From assembly GCF_002878395.1 (NCBI RefSeq), contig NW_025892539.1:124001-188000 (forward strand): a stretch of 64,000 nucleotides of DNA, written 5' to 3'. Shown in pieces: positions 48,899-61,114 of this stretch. The notes beneath the pieces were generated by a model. The model saw nothing but the letters and a program-made list of their open reading frames with translations, did no database searches and had not been told where the DNA came from. Numbering within the stretch: position 1 is the first letter of the stretch; every line of letters begins with the position of its first letter. This DNA is from Capsicum annuum (lineage: Eukaryota > Streptophyta > Magnoliopsida > Solanales > Solanaceae). The translations under genes and the position numbers were made by a program.

Positions 48899-50760
48899 TA
48901 TCCATTACTAAAAGAACTTTCATTCGTAAAAGTAAAGGATTAAGATGTACCTAAAGACTCAAACAGGTGAGAATATTTGGTCTGGATCTCACTCTCAATC
49001 TCCCAAGTAGCCTCTTCTACTGGGCGGTGCCTCTACTGAATCTTAACTACTGGAATCTCTCTTGTGCACAACCGTCTGACATCACTAACCAATATGAGCA
49101 CCAGCTCCTCCATGAAGGTTAATCGCTCATCCAATTGAACTAAATCCCATCTAATAACATAAGACAGATCAATAATATATTACTGCATCATAGAAACATG
49201 GAAAACTATATGGATAATAGAAAAATCTAGGGGAAAGGCTAACTCATAAGCCACCTCATTAACTGGCAAAGAATCTCAAAGGGTCTAATGTATCTAGGAC
49301 TAAGATTTCCTTTCCACTCGAACCTCATCACACCATCATGGGTGATACATGGAGGAATATACGAACACCAACTCTAAATCTCAAGGAAAGAAGTATATGA
49401 TCCGTATAAGACTTCTGCCTACTCTAAGCTGCCCTCAGCCTATCCTAAATCACCCTGACTTTATCCAACAACTCAAAAAGAAGGTTTGTACCACGGGGTC
49501 GACTCTCAAAAGTATCAAACCACCCAATCACAAAACAACATCACCTACCATATAAAACCTCAAAAGACACCATCTGAAAACTTGGATGGTAGCTATTATT
49601 ATAAGAAAACTCTATCAAAGCTAAGTGTTGCCCCCACTGAGCACCAAAATCCATAACACATATCCTTAAGAACCTAAATAGTACACTCAGACTACCCCTG
49701 GTGTGGGGGTGGACGTTTATTCTAAGATCCACCTAAGTACTCAACTCCTAATAAAAGGCTCTCCAAAAGCTAGAAGTGACCATTGAACCCGGGTCTGAAT
49801 TTATAGATAATGGAACACCATGAAAATGAACTATCTCACTAGTGCAGATATAGGCTAATATCTCGGCGTTAAAGGATATCTGAATAGTAATGAAATATAC
49901 CGACTTGGTCAATCGATCCATAATAACCCAAATACCATTGTAACCATGGGATATATGAGGAAAACCACTAACAAAGTCCATGGTAATCCACTCTCACTTT
50001 CACTCGAGAATGGGCAACCTCTAAATCAGGCGACAAGGTCATTAATGTTCAAGCTTCACCAACTAACATAAGAAATGAGATATAAATTCCACCACATATC
50101 TCTTCATGCCATTCCACCAATAATGTTTCCTCAAATCCCTATACATCTTAGTTATACCCGGGTAAATAGAATATATAATGTTGTGAGCCTCACACAAATT
50201 TAACTAAATCAAGTCATCAACCCTCGAAACACAAATATGGCTAACGAATCTTAAGAAACCCTCAGAATCTATGGTATCCCTCTTTGACTCACCACTCAAC
50301 ACCTAATCATGGATGAAGCAAAGCCTTTTATCCTCAAACTGATGACTCCAAATTTGTTCAAACAGCACATACCTTACCTCAATGCTAGCAAGAATCCTCC
50401 TAGGGTCTAAAATATCAAGTCACACCATCGGGTTGGATAAGGACTAAATATCCAGTGCCAATGGCCTTTGAGAAACTGAAATGCTAGTTAAGCTACCCAT
50501 ACTCACTACCTTCTGACTTAAGGCATCCTCCACCACATTCTCTTTTTCTAGATAAGATAAGAGAGAGATGTCATAATCCTTAAGAAACTCCATACAATTA
50601 CTCTAACTAGAATTTAGCTCTCTCTAGGTCATTAAATGTTGAAGACAACGGTAATCTGTGAATATCTCATGATGCAAACAATAAATATAATGCCTCTAAA
50701 AATTAAGCATGAAAACAATTTCTGCCAACTACAAATCATGAATGGGGTAGTTGTACTTGT
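48899..50760 (-). pseudogene. Integrase remnant of the 48.6-52.8 kb chromovirus
   Basis: The core frame at 49748-49981 reads MDFVSGFPHISHGYNGIWVIMDRLTKSVYF, then SEIVHFHGVPLSINSDPGS and SFWRAFY. Two catalytic Asp (MDF, NSD) are present. The next frame, 49541-49732, has VMDFGAQW, LIEFSYNNSYHPS and EVLYGR. The tail near 48960-49070 keeps VEEATWEIESEI. The zinc domain is too broken to place exactly (about 50080-50150). A chromodomain cannot be seen. The tail runs into the LTR at 48898. Confidence 0.75.
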
Positions 50761-52756
50761 GCATCATTAACTATCTCAATGCATAATCAATAACACAAAC
50801 AAGATCCAAGATAGGAGTTAAAGCAAGAAACCCCTTAATCTTTCTAAATCTTGAATCACACTCCTTGGACTTTCTATAGTTACTGGCCAATATTAATGCT
50901 GCAATAGTAGCAAAACTCTCAATAAACTTTCTATAGTTACTGGCCAAGACAATAAAGCTACAAACCTCAGACAGATATGTAGGTTTAGCCCAATCACGAA
51001 TAATCTCAATCTTCATCGGGTCTACTATAATCCCATGCTAATACACCATATGCTTAAAAAATGTCACCGACCTAACAAAAAACTCATACTTAGAGAATAT
51101 GGTAGCATATGATCTATCAAAGTCTAGAGCACAATCCTCAAAAGTTGCATATGCTCCTCTTTGCTCCTCGAATACACAAGGATGTCATAGATGAACACAA
51201 TTACAAAAGAATCCAAATAAGGCCTGAACACATAATTCATCAAATCGATAAATGGAGGTGGGGTATTTGTCAACCAAAAAGATAAAACTAGGAATACATA
51301 ATGTGCATAACGGATTATAATGGTTGTCTTTGGGATATCCTTAGCCCAAATCGTCTACTGATGATTATCAAATCTCAAATTAATTTTAAAGAGCATTGTT
51401 ACATGCTAAAGCTGGTCAAATAAATTGTTAATATGAGGCTTAGGATATTGGTTCTTATTCATCACCTTATTAAGCTGCCTATGATCAATACATATATACA
51501 TAGAACCATCCTTCTTATTAACAAATAACACAAGAGTTTCCTAAGGAAACATAGTTGATCTAATACAACCCTTACCAAGAAGATCCTGAAGCTGAGAATC
51601 TAGGTTCTTATGCTCAAAAGAATTGATATAGTAAGGTGCCAAAAAAATAGATCGGGTGCCGGCTTAAGATCAATAACAAACTAAATATCATACTTAAGAG
51701 GAAGACTAGGTGGATCAATAGCAAAAACCTAAAGAAACTTACAAACTACAGAAACAGATTCAAGCAATGAACACTATATACTAACATCACAAATATAAGT
51801 GAGATAAGACTCGGAACACCTAGAAATAAGTCTTTTATCATGAATATAAGAAACAACCCCCATTGACTCACAACTAACTGCTACCTACCACACGATTGGG
51901 AATATGTCGAGCATGGCTAATATAAAGGTCTTGGCAAAGTAATCCAAGACCGCAAAAAAGTGGGATAACCATTCCATGTCCAGAATCATATCAAAATCTA
52001 TCATGTATAATATAATAAGATCAACATAAGTATCTACCTCTCCAATAGTCATAACACATGATCTGAAAACCTGATCTACTACTAAAGAATAACCTATGAG
52101 AGTAGATACTATAATGTCATGGATAATGAATTACAAGCTAACTCTAACCACAGGGCATAATATCAGACACATACGGATAAGTAGATCCTAGATAAAATAA
52201 ATCAAAATCCAGCTAACGACACCCTACGATCGTACCTGTAATAATAGTATTTGAAGATTTTTCCTTGAGTATAGAATGTATAACACACAACTAACCATGC
52301 CCTCTTCTTGGATGGGATCCTGACCAATCTCCTATCCTACTAGCCTGAAAGCCTCTACGAGTACCTGAGGGACTAGCCCTATGATTATACATACCACCTC
52401 TAGCTAGGTGCAAAACTACATGAATTAGTGGAACACTCTAAACTGAGGAAATCTTGGCTCCATGACTGGGTCAGTCTCTCTAGAGTTAACCAAAAACTCC
52501 AAAACCAAAACATGCCCCAGACATTGTACTGAAACTAGAAAATCTAACTAACCCAGATAACCACCACGACTAGAATAACTAGAAGAAAAACCTCTTGAAG
52601 GCTAACCACTAAACCAATTGGAAAGATCACTAAAAAAGGATTGGCATCCATCAATAATCTAAAGTGCAGCCTAAAAAGGGCTACTAGACAAACACTGATG
52701 CTGATATGGCTGATATAGAGGGTGGTTTCACCTAAAGACTAATTTCTAAAGAAGTA
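50761..52756 (-). pseudogene. Protease, RT and RNase H remnant of the 48.6-52.8 kb chromovirus
   Basis: The protease lies near 52250-51890: DLFYLGSTYPYVS (active-site Asp read as Tyr, codon 52192-52194), then DLIILYMIDFDMILDMEWLS and LDYFAKTFILAML. The RT box reads [10 protein letters not shown], so the first Asp of the pair is Tyr (codon 51187-51189). The RT connection at 50771-51016 (LASNYRKFIESFATIAALI) contains an internal duplication. RNase H is barely readable (50560-50760). Gag is nearly absent, because the LTR of copy D begins at 52757. Stops are very frequent. Confidence 0.7.
50869..50947. repeat. 22-bp direct repeat inside the RT connection
   Basis: The same 22 bases (starting ACTTTCTATAGTTACTGG) occur at 50869-50890 and 50926-50947, a 57-bp offset. 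On the minus strand the protein therefore reads LASNYRK twice, the second time in place of the usual linker. Confidence 0.85.
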
Positions 52757-54143
52757 TGTTATGGTCGATGTCAAATATAGTAACCAAACTAGGTTAGGGT
52801 CAAACCCACTGGAATGCATGGAATTATTACTTGAACTTGACAAAATCATGAGCAGTGAAGAAAAGTATATGGGGGGGTTTTTAAATTTAAAGTAACATGT
52901 AACCAAACTTGAGTGCTTAAGGTTGTAAATATTAGAAGATGAACACTAGGACTGTGTTTCCCTAGTTTTCTAACACTTTATTTTATTGTGTTTGATTCAC
53001 CTATCCAATTGATCTGCTTGAAAAGTCTGACAAGTTATGTACTATTAATCGTCATGTGAATGAATTGATAAATCTCACCCTTTATTTTTTGCATCTAAGG
53101 GTGTCTCCTTACTATTTACTATCCTTGATCCATGTACAACTATCACCTTTTGGGTCTCAATTTGCTCAAATGAGGGTTGATAGCCTAGAACCACTATCCT
53201 AATCCCCTTTTCCTAAACTCAAATACCCTTATGAGGATGATTTTGAATACAGGAAATTCCTCAAATTCTACAGTAGCTTAGAAGATAATTGATAAGAAAA
53301 AGATGACAAACATTCAATCACGGTGATTTAGATGAATCTCCTACTTCCCTTAAGTTGTTAATTTACCAGGGTTCCCACAACCCTAGTTAAGGAATTTAGT
53401 TGCTCATGCTTGTGAAAAACCCATGGAAGTCAATAAAGAAGGCATGTAATTGATTGTACAATAATGAAAAGAATGAAATCAACAATCAAAAATCTTTAAT
53501 TGATTATGAAACCCCAAAACACCCAAGAACAGAAATATGAAGTACAAAGAAGTTAATGTATGTGAAAAAAATATCAAAAGTACGTAACATAATAAAAGCA
53601 TAACCCAAGGGTACTTATATTTTCTCAAAATAACAAGAGAAACCTAATAGTAATAAAATAGGAAACCATGTTGGAAGTGGTTATGCCTCTCGCAATGAGT
53701 TATTAGGACTAGTTACGACTCGTTGCCTTTCGTAGTTCTCTTTTGGCTTTAGTGGTCAAGACTCGTAGGGTCACCCTAAGTGTCTTATTCTGCTAAGCAT
53801 AGTCACTCCAGTGTATTTTCACATTCAAAGTTCTCGAACCTATTATCGTTATGACTCATTACCATAAGTCGTAGTCAAATATTATGACTCATGGTCTTCA
53901 TTTATTTCCATGAGAGAAACAATCCTAAGGACTTTACATATTATTTACAATAAGATGACATATTATGAGTCGTACTTGACCTTATGACTAGTTGTCCTCC
54001 ATTATTTCTCTCCTAAACTTCAGCATTGCCCACTGTTAATACTACTATTGCACACCTAATAACCTAGGTAAGAGAAACTGGGCAAGTTCTATATTCCATA
54101 CACATAGTATCGGCTTACACACATATTATATAGGGTCACATCA
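52757..54143 (-). repeat. 3' LTR of copy D (Athila/Tat-like)
   Basis: It starts with TG at 52757. Text with ATAGTAACCAAACTAGGTTAGGGTC and AGGGTTCCCACAACCCTAG (cited in part) is the reverse of matching parts of the copy C LTR (40058-40090 and 39435-39455). Words TACGACTCGTTGCC, ACTCGTAGGGTCACC, TATGACTCATTACC, TATGACTCATGG and TATGAGTCGTAC lie at 53708-53975. A TATA-like AATATAAG lies near 53627. The right end (CATCA at 54143) is a guess. Confidence 0.6.
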
Positions 54144-56650
54144 TTAGTTACTATCTATCTATTTCATGAACTTTTTTGCCCTAATTATTTTGTCTTTAAT
54201 TATAATGTCATTATTAGATTCACAATAGTCACAAATATATACGAATCACACAAATATAAAAAATTTAGGTGGGTTATCATTTTCACAAACAACTTTAGAA
54301 CCATTATTCGAAACACATCAATTGCCTCAGGTACATATTTTCTTCCTAATTAAACATCATAAGACACTAGCACAACACAAAATAGACATTTAAACTAAAC
54401 TAGACATATTGGTTTAGTGTTCAAACCACAACTGATGGGAAAAGAACATGGCAACAACAACCTCTGGTGGCTATACGGTACACCACTACCCCCAACTAAA
54501 TGTTTATGCACTGTCCCCAATGTATGTTTAAAGCCCAAAAAAAGGGAGAGAGCATACCTGGGAGCACTAGGAACCAGCTCAGGCTGTATCAGCATATGGG
54601 GCCTCAAAATAAGCCCCACTCTCATTATTGATTGCCCCACTGGTGATCGACACTCTTAAATCAACAATAGCACTGGTAGTTTTCGATGCACTTAATGTTG
54701 GCTCAAGTGGCATAGTTGTACTACTGCTCAAATCAACAGCCTTTATAGGTTGAGAACTACTAGCCCCCAGTTCTATCTCTTGTACCTTTTTCTGGCTTTC
54801 CTGCTTACTTTAAATATTAGGTACTTACATAGGCTCCAAATTATTTACCTCTAATCTCTTTCACTTTCTTTTCTTCCTTCTTATCTCACTAGCATCAACA
54901 TCACCAACTATGAGGGTCAAACCTCCAATGCCCCAAATATCCTAAACTTTCACCTCCTCATGGATCTCCTTAATAGTAGGCGTAGATAGGAATGGTTTCT
55001 TATGCAGCTCCTCAACAGCCTTCTTGAGCTCATCCTATACTCTAGCTAAATCTGTTACTCAAACCTATTAAACCATATCTAGAATGCTCTCATATCATCT
55101 TGTAACTTTTTTTTTAACACAAGGCTTCACTCTTGATTCAATCAACCTCACTTTTGTCTCCACCATACCCAGTCTCTTTCTTACCTCAAATAAGAATGAC
55201 TATAGTACTACTGTATAACTAGTGAGGACTGGTCTGGCAGTGAATAGTCATGGTGCCACAAAAGGTAGAGGTGTTAGAGTCTGAGAGGTGCCAGCTATAT
55301 TAGTGGAGGCCAGAGGCTTGGGCTGGGCAGTGTTTAGTGGGGTTTCACCCATGTTATTAAACCGTGTATTATTAGTCGCATGCTCTCTGGCCTCAAATGT
55401 CTGCCTAATTATTGTTTGTCCAATCATTGTAGCCTTGGGAATAGGGTTGCCAAATCCTGAACCAATCCTAAATTTATGTTTCTTGACTATATAAATAAAA
55501 AAAACATCTAAAATTTTTGGCACTCTCATATCTAAACATATTTGTGTCAATAAATAAGGGAATGCCAGAACTTAGTCGATTCCTACTACTCGATCTCGAA
55601 TCTCGAATATCTTTTGCAATCAAGTAGGCTTTATCCAATTCATGGCTAGCTATAATACCAGATATCAAGGTCGTGTGTCTGGACTGAGTGCATTATCCCT
55701 AGAAATGGGACACAACATATACCATAAAAGTGTCCATCATGCCTTTGTCGCAAAGTTCAGTATACCCTTAGTAATTTATTGTGAAGTAGTTCTTGTTCCT
55801 CTAACTACCCAACTAACCTCCTCTCGATCAGATAAAATAAGACCTGTCATTCATCGAAAGTGAATTAATTTATCCTTTGTGCCAATTTGCTTTCCCTTAA
55901 TTTTTTACATCTCCTCTAAGCAAATGTCAATCTCAACTGTGTTTTCCTGTGGCTGGAACTTTAGCCCATGTAATATTTTAGAAACAGTCCAAGTGGAGAG
56001 GTTTACTCAAACACCTCTAATATTCATAGTAGTCACTAGGTCACTACCATTGCTCAACTTTCCCTATGGATATGACCTTTTAAGCTCCATCTAGTATGTT
56101 GCATAGAACTCATCTACTGGTGAGGGACTGAATTGGCCTGGAACTATGGCCATCCACTCCAAGTAGTATTTCCTAAATTGAGCATCAAATTCAGGCATCT
56201 CAAACATGCCTATGGTCGTCAGATTTTTCAATAAAAAGGTCCCACTTTGTGTAATTCCTATGGAAGGGTTTATTGTAATGACATTATATATGGTCTGCTT
56301 TCTACAGTACCCCCACCATTCAATGATGGGCACTAGAGCAGGCTTTATTCATAGTGAAGTAGGAGGTGGTTTTGGTGGATGCCTTTTAGTGAGGGTATGT
56401 GTCTCCTCACTCTCCCCCTCTTTTTCAGATTCAGACCCTTCATTCCCTACTATGGTCTCTCCTCAATACTTGACTCCTTATTGTTATTATTTTCTCCATC
56501 CTCATCGGACTAGGAAGGTGAGTGAGGTTGTGATTTTCTAGTATTTTAAACCATAGGCCCTATCATGGGTGGTATGACCTCCTCCAAGATTGGTTTTGAA
56601 CCTTGAGGTTGCTACTCCCTTGGATCCATATGCTCTGTCAATGGATATTC
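54144..56650 (-). pseudogene. Third ORF of copy D ('putative plant transposon protein' type)
   Basis: Read downward: a Pro/Ser-rich start (GHPPKPPPTSL-like text near 56360), then 56091-56333 with FEMPEFDAQFRKYYLEWMA and VDEFYATY, the family's EFYA.Y motif. A middle part near 55474-55668 has IIASHELDKAYLIAKDI. A Pro/Thr/Ser-rich linker lies in 55248-55550. A charged, coiled-coil-like end near 55170-54960 has VETKVRLIESRV and DELKKAVEELHKKPF. About 1.6 kb is covered, the most complete outline of this protein in the window, but stops and shifts split it. The part 54144-54800 is unassigned. Confidence 0.6.
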
Positions 56651-57960
56651 CTTGACTGAGCTACTTGACTCATTGGTATCCTCATTCATAAACTAATAAT
56701 TATTTTTGGGGGGTGGGTTTTTCGGGGTTTGCTTTTTTATTGATTATTTTTTTTATCAAATCAGCTTTTAGAGACATTAGTACTTTTTGAAACAGGCCCA
56801 TTAGTAAGTCCTCAAAAAAGTAAAGAAAAACAAAAAAATTGGTATTAGTGTAGCAGGTACTAGACACCTTATGACTCAAGGGTATGAGCCATACCCAATG
56901 GTTATGAGTCGTTAGGAAACTTATTCGATTGAAAGATGTCTAATTACTATTCACTAGTCAAGTAACAATTATGAATCCTGACTACAGGTCGTATAGTGTG
57001 ACTACAACTTGTTGACATGAGTCACAATGTTAAAAGAATCCACACTCTTCTAATAAACCATATTACCAATAAGTTATGAGTCACATAATGACTCATTAGG
57101 TGACCCTACGAATCTTATAGCCAATGTAACATGTTAGTTTAGAAGAGTTGATCCTGATACACCTTCCCAACATAACATTACATGTTGTAACACTCACCGC
57201 AATTCCTACTCCATCCCTAAGCAAAGGTTTATAGTAAAAATTCCATGTTTACTCCTGTTATCACATTACGTTACATAATACTCAAGAATAAATCTCAACT
57301 ATTGTTATGCACACATTTTCAATCAAGCAACTCATACACATTGAAGTACCAACTTAATATATAGAAATTTAAGAAAAATATACTTACTTGTTTACTTGAT
57401 TTAGATATCTTAAGAACTTAGCTTTAATGATCTTATTATGCTCTAACTTTTGAGATTTTCAACTTTGGGAGATTTTGCTTAGTTGACATAAAGTGTAAGG
57501 GATGAATTTGTAGTTTTGTTGTGTTGGGTTAGTCAATAAAGGGAATGAAGGGATTAACCTGGTTTGAATAAATGGGGTACCAATTAACTAGGTGTTTTAT
57601 TTTCCTATTAAATCAAGTAGATCGAACCAGGTCAAACCTCTAGTCTCGCGATGTCAGGCCTGGTCACGAGTCTTGACTATGACTCATAAACATATACTAT
57701 GAGTCTTGGACTCCCCCATAATGATTGGAACCTCCCTTTGGTTTCAATTCATCATGACTCTAGGTGACGAGTCATAGTCACTTACCATAACTCGTTCTAA
57801 GAGTCGTGATGACTCTAGAAACCAAATACTTGATATTGGTCGGAGACCTAGCTTCCTATGACTCTTGGTCATGAGTTGTAAGGTATGATTATGATTCATG
57901 AGGTGAGTCATATGGCCTATTAATAGAAAGATATTCCTGTTTATTCCTACAAATTTGAGC
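56651..57960 (-). promoter_or_regulatory. LTR-like region with TGA(G/C)TCA words upstream of the third ORF in copy D
   Basis: No coding. Two word blocks lie at 57655-57925 and 56870-57115, with AT-rich, leader-like sequence between them. Exact TGACTCA/TGAGTCA heptamers occur in both (four in the second block). The words match those of this element's own LTR at 53700-54000. It may be an internal promoter for the third ORF or an inserted solo LTR. Confidence 0.45.
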
Positions 57961-58010
57961 ACTTCACACAAAACATACAAGTTTCCCTATAATAAAATAA
58001 GTAAAAAATA

Positions 58011-58125
58011 TGGGTTGCCTCCCATGCAGTGCTTGATTTAAGCTGTGAAACGATGTGGCTAGCTTAGAAAATCATATTTCACCAACCAAACACTTGGGCT
58101 TCCTCCCATGCAGCACTTGATTTAA
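58011..58125 (-). repeat. Duplicated post-integrase motif of copy D
   Basis: TGGGTTGCCTCCCATGCAG at 58011 and TGGGCTTCCTCCCATGCAG at 58095 are each followed by a GCTTGATTTAA-type tail, 84 bp apart. A GGGAGGCAACCC-type phrase just after the integrase stop is known in Athila-like elements of many plants. Confidence 0.7.
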
Positions 58126-58159
58126 CATTATGGCATGACATAATTTTCTTGGATACTCA

Positions 58160-59310
58160 GACTTCGCCAAGCCTCAATTCTTCAACCATTTTTACTTCCT
58201 TAGTGTTTCTCATGTAGTGCTTTACCCTTTTCCCATTAACCTTTAACAAGGCTTCACTTTCACACATCATCTCTATAGACCGTATTAGAACACCCTCACT
58301 ATGGTGAATGGTCCATACCATCTAGACTCTAACTTTCTAGGAAATAGGCAATGTCTTGAATGGTATAATAAGACCTGAACACCAGGCTTAAACACTCTTT
58401 TCTCGATTTTTCAATCATGATACAACTTTATCTTCTCTATATAGAGAGTAGAACTCTCATAATCACAAAATCAAAACTCATACAACTCATTTACCTTGCT
58501 TATCCTCAACTTTATTGTATCATACCACTAAAAATTTAGCTTTTTCATTGCCCATAGTGCTTTGTTCTTAAGTTCAATAGGAAACTGGCATGCCTTGCCA
58601 TACATAAGCTAATACAAAAAGGCATATATAGGTGTCTTATAAGTTTTCCAGTGGGCCCACAAAGCATCATCCAACTTTCTAGTCTAATCAGTCTTGTTGG
58701 CCATTAAAGTCTTTTCTAATGTAGACTTTATCTATCGATTAGACACCTCAACCTATCCATTATTCTGAGGATGGTAATATGTTTACACCTTATGCTTTAC
58801 ACCATATTTTTTAAGAAGACTCTTAAACAGATAGTTACAAAAATTTGACCCACCATCACTAATTATTGCATGCGGAGTGCCAAATCAAGAAAAAATATGT
58901 TTCTTCAAAAAGAAGGTAACACTTATGCCCTTCTTATTAGGTAGTGCTAGTTCTTTCATCCACTTGGACACATAATCAACCCCAACATGAATATATTTCA
59001 TACTACTAGATCTCATGAACTGATTTGTGAAGTTAATCGCCCATACATCAAATAGCTCTAACTTCAAAATAGGGGTTAAGGGGAGTTCATGGAGTCGTGA
59101 GATATTTCCTTGACATTGACATTGGTCAAAGGCGGGTCTGATCATGATCATCCGTGTAGACTGTAGGCTAATATGGCAATATTGCAAGATTTTATAGGTT
59201 ATGCAGGTTCCTCCATGGTGTCCCCCAATAGGTAAAGCATGAGAAGACTCAAGAATACTCATCATCTCTACTTCCAAGATGCATCTATGAATTGTACTAT
59301 CAGCATAAAT
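58160..59310 (-). pseudogene. Integrase remnant of copy D (Athila/Tat-like)
   Basis: The frame 58885-59277 has the zinc-domain histidines (GGHHGGTC), FDQCQCQG, LKLELFDVWAINF and YVSKWMKELALPNKKG. The catalytic Asp of the DxWGIDF-type phrase is Asn (AINF). Downstream pieces lie in other frames. The C-terminus near 58220 reads LLKVNGKRVKHYM, the usual end of integrase in this group, followed by the duplicated motif at 58125. Confidence 0.8.
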
Positions 59311-61110
59311 CCTGAATAGATAAGGCTTATCCTAGAAAAACTTCCTTACCTTATGCATGAACCTCTTTCACTACTGGAAGGATAAGTCTTCTATACAAGA
59401 TGACTTGCAAAGTAATTTGTAAAATCAGCAAACTAGGGGATTAGGTCTTCCCATGTTGCCAAAATTTGCTTGTCTGGAAAAGTATCATCAATTTTCAGCC
59501 CATCTCCCACTTTTTTCATTGCCTTTTCTTAAAGTCTGGACAAGTGATCTACAACTTGATTTTCAGTGCCTTTTTAATCCTTCACCTCAAAATTAAACTC
59601 TTGGAGTAACAAAACCCAATGAATACATCTCGGCCTTGCATCCTTTTTAGCCATTAGATATCTTAAGGTTTTATGTATGAATAATAACCTTAGTCCCAAT
59701 AAAATAGGAAAAAAAAAATTTAGGACAAAAACCACTGCTAGCAATTCTTGCTTAGTAACATTATAGTTCTTTTGAGCAAGGTTTAATGCCTTACTAGAAA
59801 TTTAAATTGGTGAAAGATCTTTTCTCGCCTTTGGACCAGGACATAACCAGGGCTATACTACTCACATCATACATGATCTCAAATAGCAAGGACTACTCAG
59901 GGGATTCAATGATAGGGTTTGACACCAGCCGCTCCTTCAAGTACTCAAAATCATTCACATATGAATCATCAACATAAAACTTCTCCTCTTTCTCAAGAAT
60001 TTTGCATGGAGGGCTTGCAATCTGTGAGAAATTTTTGATAAACCACCTCTAGAACCCAGCATGTCCAAAAAAACATTGAATCCCCTTCACTGATATTGGA
60101 GGAGGTACTTTTTTATCACTTCAATTTTCATCTTATCCACCTCTATTTCCCTTTTTTGAGATTTTGTGCCCAAGTACAATGCCTTCTTTCACCATGAAAT
60201 GGCATTTCTCCTAATTTACATCAAATTGCACTACTCATATCTACAACAAGAATTGGCTAAGTAGACCAAACAGTCATCAAAACAATCAACAACCACAGAA
60301 AAATCTTCCATAATACCTCAATAATGTCTTCCACCATGTCAGAGAATATTGATATTATGCATATCTAAAAGGCGTTGGGGCGTTGCACAATCCAAATGGC
60401 ATTTTCTTGAATACAAAATTCCCATAAGGACAAGTAAAGGTTTTCTTTTCATTATCTTTGGGAGCAATAGTGATTGATTGTAACCTGAATACCTATTAAG
60501 AAAACAGTACCAACCCTTGCTTGCTAACCTTTTCAGTATCTGATACATAATTGGAATGGGAAAATGGTCCTTTTGAGTCTATGTATTTAGCTTTTGGTAG
60601 TCCACGCACACTCTCCAACTTGTGGCTAGGACTATTAGTGTGAGCTCATTTTTCTCATTTAGAACTATAGTAATTCTACCTTAATTTTAGATGCATTGAA
60701 CAAGATTAACCTACTTGATATCCTCAATGGGGTAAACTACACTAGCATTCAACCACTTGATAGTTTCTTTCTTTACAACCTCCTACATAGGAGGATTTAA
60801 CTAATGTTAATGTTTAATACTAGTAATGTAGTCTAGTTTAATCTAAATCTTATAAGTACAAATGCCAGGTTGAATACCCTTAAATGGTCCATCATATAAA
60901 TCTCTTAAACCTTAGCAAAATTGATAACAACTCCTCTGTGTTAGTCTCAACTAAGTTAGCTATAATAATCATCGACAAAGTGTTGTCAGCCCCTAAAATG
61001 CATAGTATAAGTGAGAGAGGAGGGCCTTTAACTCCAAGATTAGTGGCTCCCCAATAGATGGTTGAGTGGGAGGAGTTGTTCTATTTTTTAGATCCAAATC
61101 AATATTTTTA
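59311..61110 (-). pseudogene. RT and RNase H remnant of copy D (Athila/Tat-like)
   Basis: RT motif A region at 60339-60548: GWYCFLNRYSGYNQ, where Asn stands for the catalytic Asp. The fingers follow the frame to FGILYS-like text, and MHNINIL precedes a frameshift. Motif C reads MEDFSVVVDCFDDCL (60311-60270), so the first Asp of the pair is Glu (codon 60306-60308). RNase H is visible as [24 protein letters not shown] (about 59790-59720) and TENQVVDHLSRL (about 59560-59525). The 5' end is cut at 61110, where a plus-strand chromovirus begins. Gag and protease are missing. Confidence 0.8.
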
Positions 61111-61114
61111 GGTT

